A stretch of 64,000 nt of DNA from Bidens hawaiensis (Eukaryota; Streptophyta; Magnoliopsida; Asterales; Asteraceae): contig JAIQDT010000841.1 of assembly GCA_021521415.1 (NCBI GenBank), forward strand, positions 806,001 through 870,000. The letters run 5' to 3'. This document shows positions 58,939 to 64,000 of this stretch, piece by piece (the stretch's first letter is position 1; each line of letters begins with the position of its first letter). The notes beneath the pieces were generated by a model. That model was not told the DNA's origin. It searched no databases and saw only the letters and a list, made by a program, of their open reading frames with translations. The translations under genes were made by a program, and so were the position numbers.

Positions 58939-59026
58939 GGAGAGATGGCTGAGTGGACGAAAGCGGCGGATTGCTAATCCGTTGTACGAGTTATTCGTAC
59001 CGAGGGTTCGAATCCCTCTCTTTCCG
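58939..59026 (+). tRNA. trnS-GCU: Plastid-type tRNA-Ser (GCU), complete
   Basis: 88 nt with acceptor arms GGAGAGA / TCTTTCC, anticodon GCT in ATTGCTAAT, a long variable arm (GTACGAGTTATTCGTAC) and GGTTCGAATCC in the T arm. The D-loop reads GGACGAAAG where plastid copies usually have GGACTAAAG, one substitution. It can fold, but it is part of the organelle mosaic. Confidence 0.92.
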
Positions 59027-59131
59027 TTGATGACTTTCTATTTTTTTCTAGTTAAGTGAGTTAAGTGTGTGGAATAGCTAAAAGAAAATAAAAATATAAA
59101 GAAAATTGTAAAATAAAGCAAGAAAAACAAT

Positions 59132-59150
59132 TTATTCTTCACGTCCAGGA
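59132..59150 (-). pseudogene. psbI: Plastid psbI, last codons
   Basis: The minus strand ends ...GREE-stop, the C-terminus of PsbI. In plastids psbI lies converging on trnS-GCU at about this distance, so 58,850-59,150 is one colinear plastid piece. The jump occurs at 59,150. Confidence 0.75.
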
Positions 59151-59563
59151 TGCAAAAACACGTTTCATTTCAATGGACCCAATTGATCTTTTTCTAGTTG
59201 TGGATAAACAAACCAACTTTTCCTCATTACTCTTCGTAGAAAAATTCATATGGAATTTTCCTCTTTTCCTGTCCGAAATCAACGAGTTAATTATACTACC
59301 CTTCTTTGGTATATCCAATTCTAGTAAATTTTGTATCATAACACGAGTCTGGTTAAAAACTCCAAATCTTGTAGCCACTTGTACTAAAAAACAAGTAAGC
59401 GTAATCCCCCTAGACAATAAAATATGTTTACATGAGGAGGAACACATTTACTAGTTATATCATCCGCAATCGCCTGAATCTCGAGATGCTCTTCAAACTA
59501 ATCATAAACTTTATTGAGATAGGTGCGATCCCCCCTCCGAGAACTGTATATGAGACTTTCATT
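59151..59563. other. Unassigned segment of the mosaic
   Basis: Open in both directions (minus 59,139-59,447; plus 59,173-59,454), but I recognise neither product. 59,500-59,550 (CCCCCCTCCGAGAACTGTATATGAGA) looks like plastid intron sequence. Confidence 0.3.
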
Positions 59564-59791
59564 TGGTCGTTGTAGCAAAATTTCGAACGGGCCACGAGTA
59601 AGTTTTAGGGACATCAAATTGATCCGATTCTTTCGTAGGGTCATAAAATATTAGATGGAGGTCTCCAGAACCAAAAATATGGTCAGAATAGGTGAATATC
59701 CCCATACTCAGTTTTTTCAGGCTGACGGTGAATATAACCCTTTGGCCGTGGTAGCAAAATTTTGAACGGGCCACGGGTAAGCTTTAGGGCC
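59564..59791. repeat. 49-bp imperfect direct repeat
   Basis: 59,564-59,612 and 59,742-59,790 share GTAGCAAAATTTCGAACGGG-type text with six or so changes. The second copy abuts the rps11 fragment. Confidence 0.75.
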
Positions 59792-59968
59792 AAAGGGGTT
59801 ATTCATATTCAAGCAAGTTTCAATAATACCATTGTGACTGTTACAGATGTACGAGGGCGAGTGGTTTCTTGGTCCTCTACTGGTACTTGTGGCTTCAAAG
59901 GTACAAGAAGAGGGACGCTGTTTGCTGCTCAAACCGCAACGGAAAATGCTATTCGTGCATGGTGGATG
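59790..59968 (+). pseudogene. rps11: Plastid rps11 fragment, central part
   Basis: Reads [20 protein letters not shown], then [15 protein letters not shown] and [11 protein letters not shown], part of small-subunit protein S11. A one-base deletion near 59,957 shifts the frame. The N-terminal piece is found 830 bp away on the opposite strand (60,798-60,884), with an overlapping KGVIH. Confidence 0.93.
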
Positions 59969-60140
59969 TGAAGAAGTAGGCCATTATATCGGCAATAATG
60001 AGCCAAGCTAGTATTTGCAGTGAATCCCCCAGTTAGGTAGTCATGCATTACGATAGGAACTCCCGCAAATATAGCCCTTTTCATCATTTCTTCACATGTA
60101 CCCGCAGTAGCATTCAAGTAATGCCCTTTGATTTCACCAT
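59958..60140 (-). pseudogene. rbcL: Plastid rbcL fragment
   Basis: Reads [37 protein letters not shown] and NGLLLHIH, the middle of Rubisco large subunit. Nine bases are missing between AIFA and GVP (normally three further residues, REL), an in-frame deletion. The left junction overlaps the rps11 fragment by about ten bases (GCATGGTGG), suggesting microhomology joining. Confidence 0.93.
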
Positions 60141-60291
60141 ATCCCCTTTTTTGATATGAAAATCTCATTGCGATCTCGTTCCCTTTTTTCTTTCTCGGAA
60201 CCGTTTAATTCATTAGATAGATGCTGATTCCTGTCTCGAAAAATCATTGACTCAAACCCATTGTCAAAAATTCTACTCAGCACAACGCAAT

Positions 60292-60369
60292 ATGGAGGTA
60301 CTGATGGCAGAACGGCCCACTCAGGTCTTTCACAATAAAGTGATAGACGGAACTGCCATGAAACGACTT
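60292..60369 (+). pseudogene. rpoC2: Plastid rpoC2 5' end
   Basis: ATG at 60,292 opens [20 protein letters not shown] and continues to AMKRL, the start of the RNA polymerase beta'' subunit; homology stops at 60,369. The preceding ~80 bp may be the rpoC1-rpoC2 spacer. Confidence 0.88.
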
Positions 60370-60797
60370 TTACTTGAATATAATATTGAATACCAGAAAA
60401 CTATATGAATGTTGTATTTATTAACTTAACACGCGCGGATATACCTAATCTATATTTCCGTCTTCTCTATTCTTTTATTGCCCCGGGTTTTATTTGTAAA
60501 GTCTCTATTCCTTGGTAATCAAAGCCCAAAGATCTATGAATTAGCGCATGCTTAACTAGCCAAGCAGACAAATTACCCTGCATCTTTTTTATCTCTCCCG
60601 CATTTTTTTGTATGTATAAGTATTTCAGATTTCTAATAAAATTTCTGAAGATTATTTAGATCTTATATTTCTTATTTATAATATCAATTTATAATATAAA
60701 GATATCTTATTATATATAAGGATATCTTACTTATTATAATTTGAGAATTATTATTATATAGATATAAGTATCTATCTAAGTGAGTCTATAATGTAGT
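60370..60797. other. Unassigned AT-rich mosaic segment
   Basis: Probably plastid spacer (long AT-rich runs at 60,640-60,780). No gene recognised. Confidence 0.35.
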
Positions 60798-60884
60798 ATG
60801 AATAACCCCCTTTGGTATTTTACGTATACTCTTACGTGAACTAGTACGTCCACGTGAACTTTTTTTCTGTATAGCTTTTGCCAT
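60798..60884 (-). pseudogene. rps11: Plastid rps11 N-terminal fragment
   Basis: Start codon at 60,882-60,884; begins MAKAIQKKSSRGRTSSRKS and ends at KGVIH, where it stops matching. This N-terminus resembles Asteraceae rps11. The region up to about 60,960 is likely rps11-rpl36 spacer. Confidence 0.88.
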
Positions 60885-60998
60885 ATTTTATCATCTCATA
60901 AATTTGAGTCAGAGATATATGGATATATCAACTTCACAACTTCATTTGAATTTCTGAACATTCTTTTCTATTTTAGAATTCATTTCTTGGTGTCAAAA

Positions 60999-61030
60999 TA
61001 ACGATGCGGGTTCGATTCCCGCTACCCGCT
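60999..61030 (+). pseudogene. trnG-UCC: 3' end of plastid trnG-UCC
   Basis: ATGCGGGTTCGATTCCCGC gives the T arm, and TACCCGC matches the acceptor arm of trnG-UCC (5' partner GCGGGTA, absent here). The anticodon half is not recognisable. Confidence 0.65.
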
Positions 61031-61111
61031 CTATCTCCTTTTATATTTACTCTATTATCTTACTATATTTATATTTATCTTAAATACTCTAACTCTAATT
61101 AATACGTTATT

Positions 61112-61221
61112 CATGATTGAATCCGCTTTGTCTACGAACAAGGAAGCTATAAGTAATGCAACTATGAATCTCATGGAGAGTTCGATCCTGGCTCAGGATG
61201 AACGCTGGTGGCATGTTTAAC
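61112..61221 (+). pseudogene. rrn16: Plastid rrn16 leader and 5' end
   Basis: GAATCCGCTTTGTCTACGAA leader followed at 61,171 by TCATGGAGAGTTCGATCCTG and ~50 nt of 16S rRNA, with GGTGGCATG for the usual GGCGGCATG. It stops at about 61,221. Confidence 0.93.
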
Positions 61222-61702
<481 letters not shown>

Positions 61703-61862
61703 GCACAATTCATAAAAGGAAATCTTTCCGCGAACTTCTGTGTATTTCTAGTTACTTATCGTGTCAATTAACAATTCTTGGTCATTGAGATTCGTGGTAA
61801 TTCGGATTAATATTTAGGTATAGATATTACCTCTTTTTTCTCCTTTCAAACAAATTGAAATG

Positions 61863-61967
61863 GTGAAAGAATCATCATATGCCCCGGAAGATAGATTGTT
61901 ACGAACCATACTTGGCATGCGGGTATATACTTCAAAAGAAACTTGTCTAAAACTACCTATAGGCGGA
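61863..61967 (+). pseudogene. rpoB: Plastid rpoB fragment
   Basis: Reads [17 protein letters not shown] and [13 protein letters not shown], a conserved part of RNA polymerase beta subunit. It then switches to ycf1-like sequence. Confidence 0.9.
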
Positions 61968-61989
61968 ATCAAAAAATGATGAATAATAT

Positions 61990-62146
61990 CCAGGTATACG
62001 GTCTACTGGTTAGCCTCATAAATGTAAGAAATATTACTATATCCTATATTCAAAGGAAAGAAATGAATCTGGATATAATGAGGAGACGTTTAAATCTTAC
62101 ACAATTAACTAAAAAGGGAATTTTGATTATGGAACCTGCCCGTCTA
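61990..62146 (+). pseudogene. ycf1: Plastid ycf1 fragment (probable)
   Basis: [20 protein letters not shown] and [19 protein letters not shown] match my memory of the C-terminal part of Ycf1 (Tic214). It stops at a TAA at 62,147. Confidence 0.65.
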
Positions 62147-62640
<494 letters not shown>

Positions 62641-62714
62641 AATCTAGCAATTTATCCATGAAAAAATCCAAAATCCTTGTAGACAAAGCCAATCATCAAT
62701 TCCCAACCATGGGG

Positions 62715-62845
62715 CGAATGAAATCCAATACATAAATCAGTTAATAAAAGGAATTCCTAAGAATCCAACAAATAAAGTAAATAGAATTAATATAAGTATT
62801 GGGAATAACATCATATTATCCGATTCATAAGGATAAAAAGAAGTC
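62715..62845 (-). pseudogene. ndhF: Plastid ndhF fragment (probable)
   Basis: The minus strand reads [20 protein letters not shown] and [12 protein letters not shown], which fits the hydrophobic C-terminal region of NdhF. Confidence 0.65.
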
Positions 62846-63018
62846 TTGGTATTGCCAAAATTCGAAATAGAAAGACGTAAAGCCCGCGGTAGCAGCGGAA
62901 CCGGGGAAAGTATACAGAAAAGACAGTTCTTTTCTATTATATTAGTATTAATTCATATTAGATTAGTCGCCTTTTGCCGGCAAGCTAGCCTCGCCTACCT
63001 TATCTATAGGCATTTCTA

Positions 63019-63144
<126 letters not shown>

Positions 63145-63311
63145 TTATGCGGAACGACGTTCTTGTTAAGGTTATATGTCTTTTTTCAGCCGACTCAAGT
63201 CCAACCCATTTGCGGGTCGGAAGGCGGCGGGGGAAGGAGAGGGAGACTGTGCGAGATCTATCAGAAGCGAATTCCCCTTACAAATATAGGCGCCTATCAA
63301 AAAGATACTCC

Positions 63312-63506
63312 GAAGGCGGATTCCTCCTTTTGCTCCTCAGCCTACGGGGTATTAACAGCCGTTTCCAGCTGTTGTTCCCCTCCCAAGGGCAGGTTCTTAC
63401 GCGTTACTCACCCGTCCGCCATTGGAAACACCACTTCCCGTCCGACTTGCATGTGTTAAACATGCCGCCAGCGTTCATCCTGAGCCAGGGTCTAACTCTC
63501 CATGAG
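63312..63506 (-). pseudogene. rrn16: Plastid rrn16 5' end, second copy
   Basis: The minus strand begins at TCATGGAGAGTT (63,505) and runs ~190 nt, including CACATGCAAGTCGGACGGGA and GTAACGCGTAAGAACCTGCC. A base change near position 15 (GTTAGACCCTGG) marks decay. Opposite orientation to the copy at 61,171. Confidence 0.93.
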
Positions 63507-63596
63507 TTGGTTTTATGAGTTTCTTTGTAGCAGAGGTTATTAAATCGATAGGGGGTGGACACATTTCTTCTTATTTGTTCTTTTATTTTTCTTATG

Positions 63597-63645
63597 CGCA
63601 AGGCTCATAACCTTGAGGTCACGGGTTTAAATCCTGTCTCCGCAA
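63597..63645 (+). pseudogene. trnfM-CAU: Plastid trnfM-CAU, 3' part
   Basis: GCTCATAACC anticodon loop, T arm ACGGGTTTAAATCCTGT (usual TTCAAAT changed), acceptor end CCGCAA. The 5' acceptor and D arm are absent. Confidence 0.8.
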
Positions 63646-63708
63646 TACTTTTTGTCAAAAAAATGGTATTTTTTACTCTGGTAACTTTAACACTTTTTCT
63701 TTTGGGGT

Positions 63709-63945
63709 AATTTCTAATGAATCGAGATAACCGTTTGTTCCGGTATAAATAGTAAGTATCTGTTCTTCTACCGCGAGAGGGGCGGATTGGGATTGTTTAA
63801 GCAATTCACGTAATCGTTGACCTCTTGCCAATTGATTCTGAGTAGCTTTATCGAGATCAGAAGCAAATTGTGCAAAAGCTTCTAATTCTGCGAATTGTGC
63901 CAGTTCCAGTTTTAATTTACCGGCTACTTTTTTCATAGCTTTAAT
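63709..63945 (-). pseudogene. atpA: Plastid atpA fragment, C-terminal domain
   Basis: [39 protein letters not shown] and [13 protein letters not shown] are the ATP synthase alpha subunit C-terminal domain. At LEI (63,709) it switches to unrelated sequence in the same frame. 79 codons are free of stops. Confidence 0.95.
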
Positions 63946-64000
63946 TTTTTGAATCTTCACTCGGCTTAGCGGGGGATTTGCTAGACAGACATTATCGAAT

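Overview
The window looks like nuclear DNA of a flowering plant. The best guess is a eudicot of the daisy family (Asteraceae): the copia elements carry a long extra ORF after pol of the kind I know from lettuce and Tanacetum annotation, and the plastid rps11 fragment has an Asteraceae-like N-terminus. The family assignment is inference. I see no intact host gene. Almost everything is nested, decayed transposable elements, and the last 6.5 kb is scrambled organelle DNA.

Layout. (1) 1-16,969: a minus-strand Ty1/copia element (copia-1) with 5' LTR, tRNA-Met primer site, gag, protease, integrase, RT, RNase H and a post-pol ORF2. ORF2 is broken by an LTR fragment (6,677-7,057) and by solo LTR A (1,248-6,324, TSD TTGAT), which itself contains solo LTR B (2,840-5,451, TSD TGCTA). 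(2) 16,970-24,770: ORF2 and the pol-ORF2 interval of a second copia (copia-2), with a 1,379-bp DNA transposon (10-bp TSD) in its ORF2. (3) 24,775-42,398: pieces of a Tat-type Ty3/gypsy element (integrase on +, an antisense extra ORF with a Transposase_28-like domain). A non-coding long-LTR retrotransposon (LARD; 3.2-kb LTR, 4.56-kb internal region) lies between its pieces. The antisense ORF is split by a truncated minus-strand gypsy (gag start plus 1.9-kb LTR). (4) 42,399-46,648: solo LTR C and a second copy of the LTR A family (LTR A'). (5) 46,649-51,800: a third copia (minus), carrying a second copy of the 10-bp-TSD transposon. (6) 51,800-57,060: AT-rich DNA, a hAT element, and a Helitron enclosing a Harbinger-type MITE that holds a large minisatellite. 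(7) 57,500-64,000: a mosaic of plastid fragments (psbN, psaA, trnS-GCU, psbI, rps11, rbcL, rpoC2, trnG, rrn16 twice, ndhA, rpoB, ycf1, ndhF, psbC, trnfM, atpA) and the first exon of mitochondrial nad2, in mixed orientations.

The most interesting signal is that non-coding parts of several unrelated LTR retrotransposons carry arrays of short stem-loops. In one 1.9-kb LTR (38,439-40,369), stems change while complementarity and loop are kept. A related palindrome, CATTCGTTATAACGAATG, recurs in at least three element families; copia-2 uses a different palindrome (TTATACG-N-CGTATAA) in the matching position; LTR C and the LARD LTR have their own hairpin repeats. I know of no standard name for this.

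Nothing here is predicted to be active: integrase, RT and zinc-knuckle residues are lost and frames are broken. The one complete organellar protein frame is psbN (43 aa). All family names come from motif recognition, not searches.
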